DNA of 64,000 nt. Source: Diospyros lotus. Its lineage: Eukaryota > Streptophyta > Magnoliopsida > Ericales > Ebenaceae. Positions within the stretch are counted from its first letter, which is position 1, and every line of letters starts with the position of its first letter. Position numbers and translations under genes: made by a program. This document shows, one piece after another, positions 11,660-22,594 of this stretch. Below the pieces are notes generated by a model. That model searched no databases. It saw only the letters and a program-made list of their open reading frames with translations, and was not told the origin of the DNA. The stretch is from the NCBI RefSeq assembly GCF_014633365.1, contig NC_068338.1, positions 20,904,616-20,968,615 on the forward strand. The letters run 5' to 3'.

Positions 11660-13030
11660 GAACTATAAAAACTTAGGAAAGATCATCAGGAATCCATGAA
11701 CCCGAGGTTAGAAAAACTTAGATTTAGAAATCCCTATTTAGAGATTCAGGGATGGATGATCGAAGTCTTAAAAGTTGTTGGATTTAAGTGTGGTATAGTG
11801 AAAGTGCATGTCTAGGAAAGTTCTGTCTAAGGAAAGACTTGGTATTTAAGTGTGTCCGTTTGTGACCCACTTTTCTTTTCTGGGAACTTACTAGGTGTAC
11901 TATTCACGAACATACACTATTCCAGTATACGGCTACTATTCTTAGTAAATAGTGGAAGCCTGAAGGAAATTGATGCAAGCAAAATGATTTAGCTATTGAA
12001 GTTAGGGTTCGATGATGTGATTTAGGCGTAAGGTTGACTCGGTAACCATGATGATGAATCCAAGAGATTTAGAGACTATTGATTTGAGGTCATTAGTCAA
12101 AATCCTTACAATGAAAGATAGGATAACTGTGGTTATCGAGGATGATCGAATCATGGATAATTAGTCCGATGTGATAGGGCCTAGCTGATGAGTTAAGGAT
12201 CGAAGGATAAGGATGTTCAAAGATCATTTAGTGTCTCGAAAATAAGATATGGGATCCAACAGATTGGGTCAAATGAGAGGCTGAAGATGGCTAAGTGATG
12301 GCGTGTGAGTTGTGTCAATTGATGAAGTGACAGTGGTGCAACTGATGTGACTCACAAAGACGGGACAAGGAACCCTTGCAACGTGACAACACTACTAGTT
12401 TGGTATTCGCAGTGAACAGATCTGGATCTAGGGATCCACTACAAAGGGCTGATGGATGGCTTGTGGTAAGGTATGGGAGACCCATCGACCAGAGCGTCAT
12501 AACAGATGGCATGGGAGAAGATCAAATGCTGAAGATCTGGAATAATACAATAGGGTTTATACCTTGTAAGGGGTCCAAATTTTAATGAACTGGAGTGCGA
12601 GGTGTGCCACTGGTTGGTGATATGACTATGGATTTCTGTTCTGATAGTTGTGAGAAATCTTTTGGACAAACATTTATGAAAATAAGGAGCCTGTTAATAT
12701 GTGGTATAGACACTTGCGGTTGGTGAAAAACTGTAAGAAAATTGAGGTAATGGGAGAAATATCAAGATGTGTTCTTGAAAGATGTATTGAAATTGTTTTC
12801 TTGACAAATAAAACTGCTATTAATAGCTTAAGGTTATCTGATGATCAGCTATGTGTGGCTTGACTGAGAACATAAATTATCAGGTTTTGAAATAGATGAT
12901 AATTAAGAGTCGATATTTTTATCTCGATTTGATGAATTATGAAACAGCTGCAAGAGGCTGAAATATTGATATGTGATCAAGGGTAAAGATAAAGGAATGA
13001 GACATTAAAGTATCCAAAAATATAACATTC
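11660..13030 (+). other. Element interior without recognisable coding sequence
   Basis: About 1.4 kb between the primer site and the captured gene. No gag-like zinc knuckle or long ORF is visible on either strand; only short ORFs with unremarkable translation occur. Probably leader or decayed interior. Confidence 0.5.
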
Positions 13031-13135
13031 ATTCCATATGTTTAATACAGTTACAAGAGATCACGCTATACAACTACACATAAAAAAAAAAGGGAGAGAG
13101 AAAGCTAAACCCCAAAATGTCGCCAATACTCAATG

Positions 13136-14149
13136 CTAATGATGACCACAAAAAATGTAGAGTCCAAGCTTATCAACGTCGTCATGAAGAGGCCACTGGA
13201 TACAACTAGTTTCGTCGGGGTGAAATAGAGTAGTCTCTGGAAAACTAGGGAGTGAAGCATGTTCAGGTATAATGGGATATTCAGGCCACTGACCACCACT
13301 AGTTTCGCTGGGGTGAAATAGAGTAGTCTCTGGAAAACTAGGGAGTGAGGCATGTTTGGGCATAATGGGATATTCAGGCCACTGACTACCGCTAGTTTCA
13401 TTGGGGTGAAATAGAGAAGTAGTCTCTGGAAAACTAGGGAGTGAGGCATGTTCGAGCATAATGGAATATTCAGGCCACTGGCTACCGCTAGTTTTGCCGG
13501 GGTGAAATAGAGAAGTGGTCTCTGGAAAACTAGGAAGTAAGGCATGTTCGGGTATAATGGGATATTCAGACCACTGGCTATCGCTAGTTTCATCGAGATG
13601 AAATAGAGAAGTAGCCTCTAGGAAGGTAGGAAGTGAGACATTATCTGGGATAATGGGATAACCAGAGCTCCTGAATGGATTTGGATCATCCACGGGTAGT
13701 GACCTATGCGAGATGGGTCAAAAAATGTTAGCAAAGCTCGGATCAGGTTCTAGAATAGTGTTTGGATGAGGTTGTGGGTGAGACCAATTTGGAACTGGTT
13801 GAGAATATGCAGGATAGTTTGCAAATACTAAATTCTACAATAAAGCTACATGGGCTTGTAAGTCAACAACCTGTTATTCGAGGGAAAAAATATGGGATAC
13901 ACAGTTGAAAATAGGATTTTGAAGTCGAGCTTGAGTTTCAATAGTGAGTGTAGCGGCAACCCCATACCGGTCACTTACCAAAAGCTGGGACAGGATTTTA
14001 GAGGCATTATTGGCACCAAAAACCTGACGGATGGTAGTAAAATGAGTAAATCCTTCCTCATGAAAGAAGTAAAGGGCAAAAACACACGATGGGGTACATC
14101 TTCTTCTGAAGACTTTGCAGGCACCACATGGAAACCTTGGTCCTGACAT
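13136..14149 (-). pseudogene. LOB-domain (LBD/ASL) transcription factor pseudogene inside an LTR element
   Basis: LBD proteins are plant-specific nuclear DNA-binding regulators of organ boundaries and root initiation. From the ATG at 14149 the protein opens MSGPRFPCGACKVFRRRC. The C block has CX2CX6CX3C spacing with cysteines 8, 11, 18 and 22. A GAS-type block follows (VFGANNASK), then EAQARLQ-type text, with NPIF where DP is usual. After residue 91 there is a TAA, then QVVDLQAHVALL, a TAG, YPAYSQPVPNWSHPQPHP and a TGA. The frame is then open to the stop at 13136 through a ~32-residue tandem repeat. The extension after the LOB domain suggests a class I LBD (inference). Three stops make it a pseudogene. 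It lies antisense to the host retroelement, with no element coding sequence beside it. Confidence 0.85.
13190..13620 (-). repeat. In-frame 93-96 bp tandem repeat in the LBD C-terminal region
   Basis: Four to five units each encode about 31-32 residues with the pattern TSGSQWPEYPI..., then HASLPSFPETT.LFHP. Two units lack one codon (96 versus 93 bp), which keeps the frame. DNA identity between units is high and the frame stays open for all units, suggesting expansion while the sequence was still coding or very recently. No known domain is recognised in the repeat. Confidence 0.85.
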
Positions 14150-14657
14150 GATTTGTAGATGAATTTGGGTACTGGTTAGATCTAACCATATCTGGGGACA
14201 AATCTAATGGGTCGGATCTAGATGAAAGGGATAGATCTAAGTGGATCGGGTCGAATTAGATCTAATTTAAGATCTAGATCGAAAGATTTCAAAACTAAGG
14301 CTAAGAGGGAAAAATGACAGACCTGAAGAAGAACAACAATGGGTAAGATCCAAGGGTCAGCAGTGGCCGGGGAGGCTAGGCTGCGGTCGGTGGCTACGCG
14401 AAAAAGAAGGCAAGGTGGTAGTGAGGCTGGATCTGGCCAATTGAGGTGATCGATGATGGCAGCGGGTGGCCGTGATGGTCCAATCGGTGATCACATGGCT
14501 ACTAGAGGCGGGGCGCTGTGCGCGCAGGAGGTTAAGGTTGCGGAGGCGACCGTCGACGATGGAGATCGAGGGGCCGAGGAAGTCGGCTGGAGGTGGATGC
14601 AGCGACTGCGGTGGAGGCCGGGAGTGGCCGGGCTATGTGCGGTCGATGGGCGTTCTC

Positions 14658-14745
14658 AAAGAAGAAGAATAGAGGAAGAAGAAGAAGAAGAAAGAAGAAG
14701 AAGAAGAAGAAGAAGAAGAAGAAGAAGAAGAAGAAGAAGAAGAAA
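14658..14745 (+). repeat. GAA/CTT trinucleotide microsatellite
   Basis: About 85 bp of nearly pure GAA units, with one break near 14670. On the LBD strand it is a CTT-rich tract, common in plant 5' UTRs. It creates meaningless poly-Arg and poly-Phe frames. Confidence 0.95.
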
Positions 14746-14785
14746 ATTATCCGAGCACGCGAAAGTTGAGTTTGGGTTTTTTGGA

Positions 14786-14793
14786 TATTTATA
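14786..14793 (-). promoter_or_regulatory. Putative TATA box of the captured LBD gene
   Basis: On the minus strand the sequence reads TATAAATA, followed within about 45 nt by a CT-rich stretch and then GC-rich DNA leading to the LBD ATG at 14149. This resembles a native plant promoter plus 5' UTR. It suggests the gene was taken up as genomic DNA with its promoter rather than as a processed mRNA (inference). Confidence 0.4.
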
Positions 14794-14941
14794 ATCCCCA
14801 CCTTATGTTTCGAAGCATGGAGCAACATAGATAGGTAATCAGGTAGGTTCTTCCCTAGTTATTCAACCAATCTGGTGCTAATATCAAGGATGAAATTTTG
14901 AGATTTAGAATATATGGCAAATTTCGAGAATGAAATTTTTA

Positions 14942-14955
14942 TAAGGAGAGGAGAA
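14942..14955 (+). other. Polypurine tract
   Basis: AAGGAGAGGAGAA immediately precedes the 3' LTR start TGTAATATCC. This is the plus-strand primer of the LTR element and confirms its orientation. Confidence 0.8.
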
Positions 14956-15134
14956 TGTAATATCCTAGTATTTTGAGAATAATAATAATTAATTTTTTGA
15001 TGTTTAAAATATTTTTGACATCCATTAGAAATTATAATTGAGAAAACTAATGGGCTTAGAATTAGTGGGTTAAGTTAAAAAAAGAAAGGCTAAGTAAATG
15101 AGCTTGGAGTTAGTGGGCTAAGTTAAAAAAAGGA
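14956..15134 (+). repeat. 3' LTR of the LBD-carrying element, truncated
   Basis: Matches the first ~175 bp of the LTR at 9273 nearly base for base, then diverges after 'aaaaaaagga' near 15134. The remaining ~2.2 kb of this LTR is missing. The 190 bp that follow (to 15326) hold nothing recognisable. Confidence 0.8.
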
Positions 15135-15699
15135 AATGGGCTAGTTGGAAGATTTGGCATAGAAACCTGCACACACTCATAACTTCTTTGATTTGACCAA
15201 TAACGATTAAATACGTTAGAATCATATGCATATTATAAAGGTAAACATTAAGCACCCTATGCATAAGTATTTCTAACATTCTTTTTATAAGAGAATACAA
15301 TTAAACGTCATGGAATAAACAAATAATGTAATGCCCAAGATTTTTAAACTAAAATATAATGTAATACTCGGGATTTTTAGCTTCTAATACTTGAGGAAAT
15401 ATGTCCTTTCAAGGGATTATAGAAGCCTTGAGACAAAGGTTCAGTTTTTGAGCCAGTGGCAAAATCATAAATATTGAAGTTCAGGTAAAAGTGTAATTTA
15501 CCTAAAATCTTGGGGTATTAGCGTAATTTATCCTTTCTTCAGGGGCTAAAATACAATTAAAAAATAGCCCGGGGACTAAGTTGCAAGGGCCTAAGTGCAA
15601 ATTATCCGAAAAGTTTGGGCCAAGGTGTAGTTCTTGAAACCTTAAAATATCTCATCAAAATATCTCAAACTAAGTAGTTAAAGTAACCAAATATAGCTA

Positions 15700-16030
15700 A
15701 CTAGTTAAAGGTGTAATGATGGGATATGGAGAAAATCAATTAACCATGTGGGTGTAATGATGGGATATGTAGAAAATCAATTAACCATGTGGGAGTAATG
15801 ATGGGAAATGTAGAAAAATGAATTAAATCATGTGAGATGTAATGATGGAAGTATTGAAAATGTAATTAAGCATGTGAGGCTCAAAATATCAAGGACACAT
15901 GGCAAGCTTCCATTGGTCATTAGAAAGATAAGATAAGAACACATGGATATAAATGATTATATGGGACACATGGCACCATTTGATAAGAACACATGGATAG
16001 AAATGATTATATAGGATATTTGGCAATGTG
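15700..16030 (+). repeat. Short tandem repeats in LTR U3
   Basis: The unit 'gtaatgatgggatatg...aattaaccatgtggg' (about 43-48 bp) occurs about four times from 15708 to 15876. Next, 'gataagaacacatggata' heads two units of about 50 bp (15923-16020). They lie just upstream of the TATA box, like the array in the preceding LTR. Confidence 0.75.
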
Positions 16031-16101
16031 AACACTTGGGAGTCATGATGAGTCCCAAATAATTACATGACACGTGGCAGGTTATGTTTTGTTGGGTAAT
16101 T

Positions 16102-16110
16102 CTATAAATA
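16102..16110 (+). promoter_or_regulatory. Putative LTR TATA box
   Basis: CTATAAATA lies about 75 bp downstream of the U3 tandem repeats in the LTR at 15327-16933. Confidence 0.55.
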
Positions 16111-16936
16111 GGACCTTTGGGTGAGTTTTGGGTATTCCAAATCAATCGAAGCTAAGTTTATGCCATATTGAGAGGTGTAAAGGTGAAGCCTTAAACATTT
16201 AATCTCATCAAACCAAGTTGAGGTAAGTACATTATGAACTATTTATGATGTTTAAACATGACCATGAACTATGTTATGTGGTCCCTCATGTTATGTTATG
16301 TTCATGCAAGTTTCGGGATCGGAGCTCAGTAGCGCTACGCACGAGGGTTCTTACCCCTACAAGTTGGTGGAACCTCTCGTGTCTCCATATGATATGTTAT
16401 GTTATGTCATCACTTGTTTAAATACATATGATGGTTTTCTTGTACTTACTGAGATTTGCATAATCTCACCCCTTATGTTTCCCCCCCCAGGTGAGCATGA
16501 ATGAGGAGATCAGGACATGGACGTGGAGCGTGGTGGCTTGTTTAAAAAGGATTTTCAAGAATTTAAGTTTAGTTTCCTTTTGAAACAATGTTTTTAGGGT
16601 TGAACTCTGATCTTTTCCTATATGTATGCTATAAAGCAGTCTTGAAATTTTATTTGATTTAAAGGAAGTATGATTTTGGTTTTAAGCTCTGAATATTTTT
16701 ATATGGATGTTATCGCTACAAAGCATATTCGCGAAGTCTTTCTTGCTTCTGTTGAAACCATGTTTTATGTGTCAAGCTTTATACATACACTAAACCTACT
16801 TTGAATTTTATTATGTTTTGAAACATTACTTAAGTTTATAAAAGTCTTGTTTCTCAAGTTTTTTTGCGCTAAACCTTGAAGTTCATATGAATATTACTAT
16901 CATTAAGCATGTAAGTAAGTTACGGGTGTCACATAG

Positions 16937-16948
16937 TGGTATCAGAGC
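16937..16948 (+). other. Primer binding site (initiator Met tRNA)
   Basis: TGGTATCAGAGC starts three bases after the LTR end at 16933, fixing a plus-strand LTR element here. Confidence 0.85.
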
Positions 16949-17640
16949 AAGTTTTACTTTCCTGTAGACTCAAATTGTTTTTAAAGAAAATTTTATGCTT
17001 TTAGTAAAATTTGTAAGGAAATTCTTTTAAGGAAACATGAAAATCCACCACGTCTTGTTCCGGGTAAGTTATAAGAATTGCTATGCTTATTCTTTACGGA
17101 TACTATGCTCATGCAAGCCATATCCCCCTTAACTATGCAGTTATTCTCTCAAGCTATATTTTTGAGCATATGTTGTTATATGTATGCACACGTATGAAGC
17201 TCATGTTGGAATAAATATGTGAGAGATATGATTCTTATTTGACATTAATTAGTATGCATTTTTTGCTAGTGATATTGCTCCAAACTCAAGAGTTCATGAT
17301 TATAGCGGAAATACTTATTTAGGAAGGGTTTATTAGAATGAAAGCAATTAGGAATCAAGTTCATCAAGAAGAGCCTGCATAATGAATCATAATTAAACAT
17401 GGATCTATTGTTGAGTTTATTGATATGTGCGATCGCGCTAAGGGCTTTGTCACAAAGACCTAAACTGTCTAAGGCGAGCTTGGGACTTAAGTGGTCCACG
17501 TGACCCCCCTCCTTACCTGGAAGCTCCTTAGTTGTATGTTATACATATTGGTATATGAAACGATGGACTAACAAATCATAGTTAATACGAAGATCCACAA
17601 TAGTACTCTTTATCCTTAAGGACCCTACATTCAGGAATTA
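16949..17640. other. Residual element interior, no coding sequence
   Basis: Follows the primer site but shows no gag-like ORF. Somewhere in this stretch the plus-strand element gives way to the minus-strand LTR ending at 19007; the junction could not be located. Confidence 0.4.
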
Positions 17641-19007
17641 ATTATTCTTTTTCACATAAGGTTATAGAAACCCGCGCGCCCAAACAAGATGGCTCACGCG
17701 CGCCCACTCGCGGGGCCCAGCTGGGGCGTGTGCCCCACGCGTCGATCGTCTTCTTCCTCCAGCTCGCCGGACTGGTGCATTGCCTTCGGTTTAATGGCCA
17801 TATCTCCTTCATCCGACCTCCGATTGACCCCCCGTTTGAACCTATGGCTTCGTCTTTTTTCCCTCTATGAGATGATACAAAAAATCCCACAAATCGAGCC
17901 ATTTTTAGACTGCTATAGCACATTTTCTGGTTTAGCTCATTTTTTCGATGAGGCTTCGGATCTCACTCATGTCTCAACCAAAATGGCTCAAATTGCACAG
18001 AAATGAAGCTTAGGACATGGGAAACAAAAGCCCCTTATCCGATTCTCCCAATTTATTCACGAATTTGCAGATCTGAGAAATTAAATTTTGAAGGCATTCG
18101 GCCACTACTATTTATAGGCCTTCCCGAGCTTCCAAACGCTCAAGACTTGCTAACCCAACCCCTATGAGGCTTCTACCACCCATGGATCGACCTATTTGCA
18201 GCAAAAACTGACCGCAATGATGACTTTTGAAGCTATCAAAATTCGACCAAAGAACTTGGTCAGAAAGCTTCAAAATTCGTCCAACCCAAACCCCCTTGTC
18301 GGCCCAGACCCGACCCTCATGCATCCCCGACCCATTTGGCACGAATCCCTATGGTCAGTAGGTGCTGGTCGGCAACCAGAACTAGCTGGTCGGCCATGGC
18401 AGGCTGCTGCGTCCTCCTTTAACTTTGCAAAATTACACTTTTGCCCCCATATTTTCTCATTTTGCATTTTGGTCCTTTCCTTTAAGCCCCTGAGCTTTCC
18501 AATAGCTCCATTACGATCCTCAAGTCCTAAAAAATTACATTCCTTCTCGAGAGATTCCGAAAAATCATTGTTTCGGCCTCCCTCTAGTAATTTCAAAAAA
18601 TTGCACTTAAGCCCGAATCTTCGTTTTGGCCTCAAACCCATTCGTTTCTTCCTGAAACCTCTGAAGGGTTGTTTCTCATGAAAAATCGAAGCCCCCTTGA
18701 GCTTCCATTGACTTTCGAGAAGTCATTTATAACAATTTGATATTGCAGCCTAATTGGTAGTTGCCTTTTAACTGTACCGAAAACTGTTCCTGATCTCATT
18801 TCTTTCGGCACCATAAATTCTATCTCGGGGTGCTCATTAATACCACATCATTTTCCTTTGGCATCTCGGCTCCAGGGCACTCTCGGCAGTCGATTCAGTC
18901 ATCCATACGATAATAAATTTCCGTTATACCCTCTATTTATCCTTAAATTCCATTTTTGCCCCAAGATAAATTACCCTTGAGTCCTTTAGAATTTCTCGGG
19001 TATTACA
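17640..19007 (-). repeat. Minus-strand Ty3-type LTR, low-coordinate end lost
   Basis: Read on the minus strand it begins TGTAATACCCGAGAAATTC (19007 downward), the same style of start as the chromovirus LTRs at 53.4 and 61.25 kb. It has a TATA box (plus-strand CTATTTATAG at 18108-18117), and near 17690-17740 a GC-rich patch. No primer site or LTR end was found at the low-coordinate side, so it is truncated, probably near the element at 15.3-17.6 kb. ORFs of 105-161 codons inside it resemble no protein. Confidence 0.6.
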
Positions 19008-21222
19008 CAAGGCTTCTTAGGTCCAATTGGGCCTAATTCTTCATGGAATAGGAAGCCCAAATAAGCCTTACAAGGCCTCTTAATCCATCTACAAATCAGC
19101 CCAATTTGGAGAAAATGGAATGAAAAATTCGTAGGTAATGCTGAATTTTTGACAGCTTTGACCTTTTGTCACTCCAACAGCCATAACTTTCAGTAGAAAA
19201 TTCGGATTTATGCACCGTTTGAAGCGTAGAAAAGTAGACATATAGAGCCCTCACATATATATTTTTTTTAGAATTTTTCAATATTCCAATTGGTATATAT
19301 TTTATTTTTTTATCAGACCCTTGAGTAGCGAAAATTCATAACTTTTGCTTTTCTTTCTCACTTTTTCTTCAAATTCTATCAACATGATAAATTATCTAAA
19401 ATTAATATAGAAAACATATATAAGCATAAGAATTAAGCATAAAATCAAGTAAGGATGGTATAGAAAATATTAGCACATTAGAAGTATGTAAGAGTATATG
19501 AGCCTAAGTTCTCCAATTTAAAGAAAAATATTTTCATAATCTTCAAACACCTTGATCAACGCAAAATCATGCGTTTCATCATGCTTAACTTATACAAAAT
19601 ACATTTTGGTTATTTTGAAAGATATAACTATGATGTTTTCTACTCTAAATTAATTAATAGAAAAATATTTTAAAATCATCTATAAACCAAATTTACTGAA
19701 AATATATTTTTCAAGATTATTTTCTCCGTAAGTCAAAATACAAATTTCTCAACAAAGAGTAACACTAGGAAGTATTTCTTGGAAAACATAAAGCATATAC
19801 ATTCTTTCAAGAACTTGAATGATTTTACTTATAAAGCAACATACATTCAACTTAAAAAGTTCTTTAAGAAATCCTTCTTAAATTTCAGGACTTGAGAACT
19901 TTAGAAATTTAGGCTTTACATTTACTTAAGATCAAAGATGATTGAAATCAAATAAAACACATTGCTCCTAGATTTGAAAAAATGCTTTCACATATTTTGA
20001 ATACTTAAGATATTTCTCAATCTTAAGTTAACTCTAAGTGTCATGAGGATATATGACATTTATTCATGACACTAATGCATTAGGATACTTAAGATATCCC
20101 TTGAGATCCTAGAGCAATCTATTGACATAACAAGCACATAAATAAGAGCACGATTATTCACAAATAAAATATATTAAGGTTATTAGCACAACCTTATCAT
20201 GCAGGATAAGACAATTTAAATTCTACAAATCAAAACTCAAGTACCATTACTTTGAGTATATGATCACTTACTTAAAAATTAGATATAAAACAAAGTACAT
20301 ATTACTCTTAATCTTTTAGTAATGCTGCCACATAAAATACTTAGCATATCACGAGCTCTACAAAACACATATGCATTATCTTTAGGATGACCCTAAAGAG
20401 AAACACATTAAAAGACGTCAATAAATCATATGGCTAAAACAAGTTTAACACACATGAGATCATTGGTAGATAAATTATACTAAATAAGCTTATTGAGGTT
20501 CTGAAAATAAAGAGATACTATAATGCTCAAAACATTTCAAAGAACAAAATAAACCACACTTATAGTAGCTTTATTAGTTGTGTTCTCTACAGTTAATGAC
20601 ATTGTAATAATAATCTCCAAGTAGAATTTTCAACTAAGTTATTGCATCACACATATTTGGCATGAATCCTACTTTTTGAAGTTCTAGCTGTGGCTGGAGT
20701 TGCAAATCTAATCGCTATTCCCTTCTCATTTCATATAAAATTTGATAGCAATATAGTCCATACTATTACATCATAGTCCATAGTATAATGATTTTATTTA
20801 AATGATATAATTACACTTTAAGACATCTTAAAGTAATTCCTCACTATCTATATTATAATGCCCTGTCTCTAGCATAGGGTACACTTATTTTATTAACTTA
20901 CCTTAGCATCTATTAGTGTGGTCATGACTTGCCACATCCCATAAGCCAACCTAAGTCACAAGGGTTAAGGTACATTCTTAGCTTGTATAATATAATAAAT
21001 CTTTACTTTGTTGATAAAGGCCTCCCCTTAACATCTTTGCATGCAATCTCCTATAAAGTATATTTCTTTCTCTTTTTTTTTTTCTTGGTCCTTTAGGGGG
21101 TCAAAAGTTGATGAAAATAATTAGCTTCATTCTATTATACTCACCATCACTGGTAGTTATATAACCCTCATTTGATTATCCTAGCCACTAGTTCATCATT
21201 CTTAGCCTCCATTTTTTGCATT
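19008..21222. other. AT-rich stretch, nothing recognised
   Basis: No long ORF, LTR boundary, primer site or strong repeat was found on either strand. One poly-T tract lies near 21065-21090. Confidence 0.4.
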
Positions 21223-22594
21223 CAACCTATAACAACCTAGAAATAGGTAAGGATACCAGGTAAGAAGGCCTTCTCTATGTTTTTGTAATTAGTGGTCGGA
21301 ATGCCTATTTCGAGGTTGTTATGTGAGTGAGTGTGCTTCCAACATTAAGAGTTAACAGGAATTAAATTATTGTGATGGGACAAAGGTGGAGAAAAAGTTA
21401 ATGGAAATGAAATGTATGTTGTGGAATAGTCAAATAAGGAATGGTGTCGTGGGTGGAAAGTTAAAGAAAAAAAGAGAGATTAAAGTTGAATATCGAAAAC
21501 TTCAAATTAGAGGTAATGGGAAGGGGTTGCCGAGCCTAGTTAGGTGTATATATGAGTAAGAAATATGTATTATGATTTCATTAAATCATGTTGAAAATAT
21601 GTGTGAGTTGTATTAGTAAAGTCAAACCCACAGTTGGGAGATTGGAAGGAGAAGACAATTGGAAGAGGACGGTGGCAGAGGGCATGATTGTGCTTGGGAG
21701 AGTGGAGCTGGAAGCTTAATCTCCCAAGGCCATCGGTTGTAAGGCAAGTGTATATGTGTGTAAATGTATGTAGAGGTATCATATATGAGATTAGGGGTTG
21801 GTACAATGAGGTAGAAGGCAGTAGTGTGAGAGGAGGAAGCTGCTGGTGGTCAACATGTGGGGTGAGGCTTTCGACTGTTTAGTGCAATAGGTGTAGGTGA
21901 TCGACATGTGGTGTTAAGGCTGTTGACCATTTGCTCCAAAATGGGGAAACTATCGACTATTTCTTGGAGGTTGTCGACCATTTATGAGCAGAGAGGCCTT
22001 TGGCTGTCAACAAATGCCTTCGAGCTATCGATTATTTTCTGTCGGGACACAATTTTCCAAGTTGTCTAGTGGATAAATTTAAGAGGGATAGGGGGAGAAG
22101 TTTGTAGAAGCTGGTAGAAGGAGAGTGCTATGTGAGGTGGTGGCTTCTTCTTCTCTTTTCCTTTTCTTCTTCCTTTTCCTCCTTCTTTCTCTTTTCCCAT
22201 TCTCTCCATCTTCCTTGTTTATTTTCTGGTGCTTCATCTCCTTAGGTTCTGCCATTTGAAATCTCTAAAGGTAAGCTCTATTTCCTCTTTCTTTTCGTTA
22301 AATAGGTAGGTTCTTCCTATGAGGCAAGACTCTTTATTTTTTTTACTTTTTTACCTATTGGTGGCTACAAGTTCGTCTTCTCTTGTGGCTAAAGATGCAA
22401 GTTCTTATTTCTCTTTCTTACTATAATCCTATGATATTTCTATTTTTGAGATTTGATGCAAGAAAATCCTCGTTTTGATGAAAAGGGCACATATTTGTTG
22501 TTTATGTAGAAAGTTTGTAAATCTCTTTTGTTTCTTGTTGGTTCATGTCAAACTCCTTTTGAGCCTCAAACAGGGTTTTGTGTCACCCTATATT

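Larger units (their letters stand above)
9273..15134 (+). mobile_element. Non-autonomous LTR retrotransposon carrying an antisense LBD gene copy
   Basis: Structural signs are complete on the 5' side: a 2.37 kb LTR (9273-11645), an initiator-Met primer site, a 3.3 kb interior, a polypurine tract at 14942-14955, and the first ~180 bp of the 3' LTR (14956-15134). The 3' LTR start TGTAATATCCTAG matches the 5' LTR start (TATAATATCCTAG, TG mutated to TA). No gag, protease, RT or integrase is seen in the interior, so this is a LARD-like element needing a helper. The interior instead holds an LBD-family gene in antisense orientation. The 3' LTR is truncated, so no target duplication can be assigned. 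Confidence 0.78.
15327..16933 (+). repeat. LTR of a second retroelement, plus strand
   Basis: The start is TGTAATGCCC at 15327 or TGTAATACTCGGG at 15360; both fit the usual TGTAAY start of these families. It ends GGTGTCACA at 16933, right before a Met-tRNA primer site. It contains tandem repeats at 15.7-16.03 kb and a TATA box at 16102. The interior downstream is short and non-coding, so the rest of the element is lost. Confidence 0.7.

Noticed and set aside
14453..14828. Overlapping ORFs on both strands (poly-Arg, poly-Phe, Ala/Gly-rich)
   Set aside because: They are produced by the GAA microsatellite and the GC-rich leader; no conserved protein text and three frames open at once.
18196..18681. 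161-codon plus-strand ORF and 123-codon minus-strand ORF
   Set aside because: Both lie inside an LTR and resemble no protein; their open length reflects C/T-rich composition.
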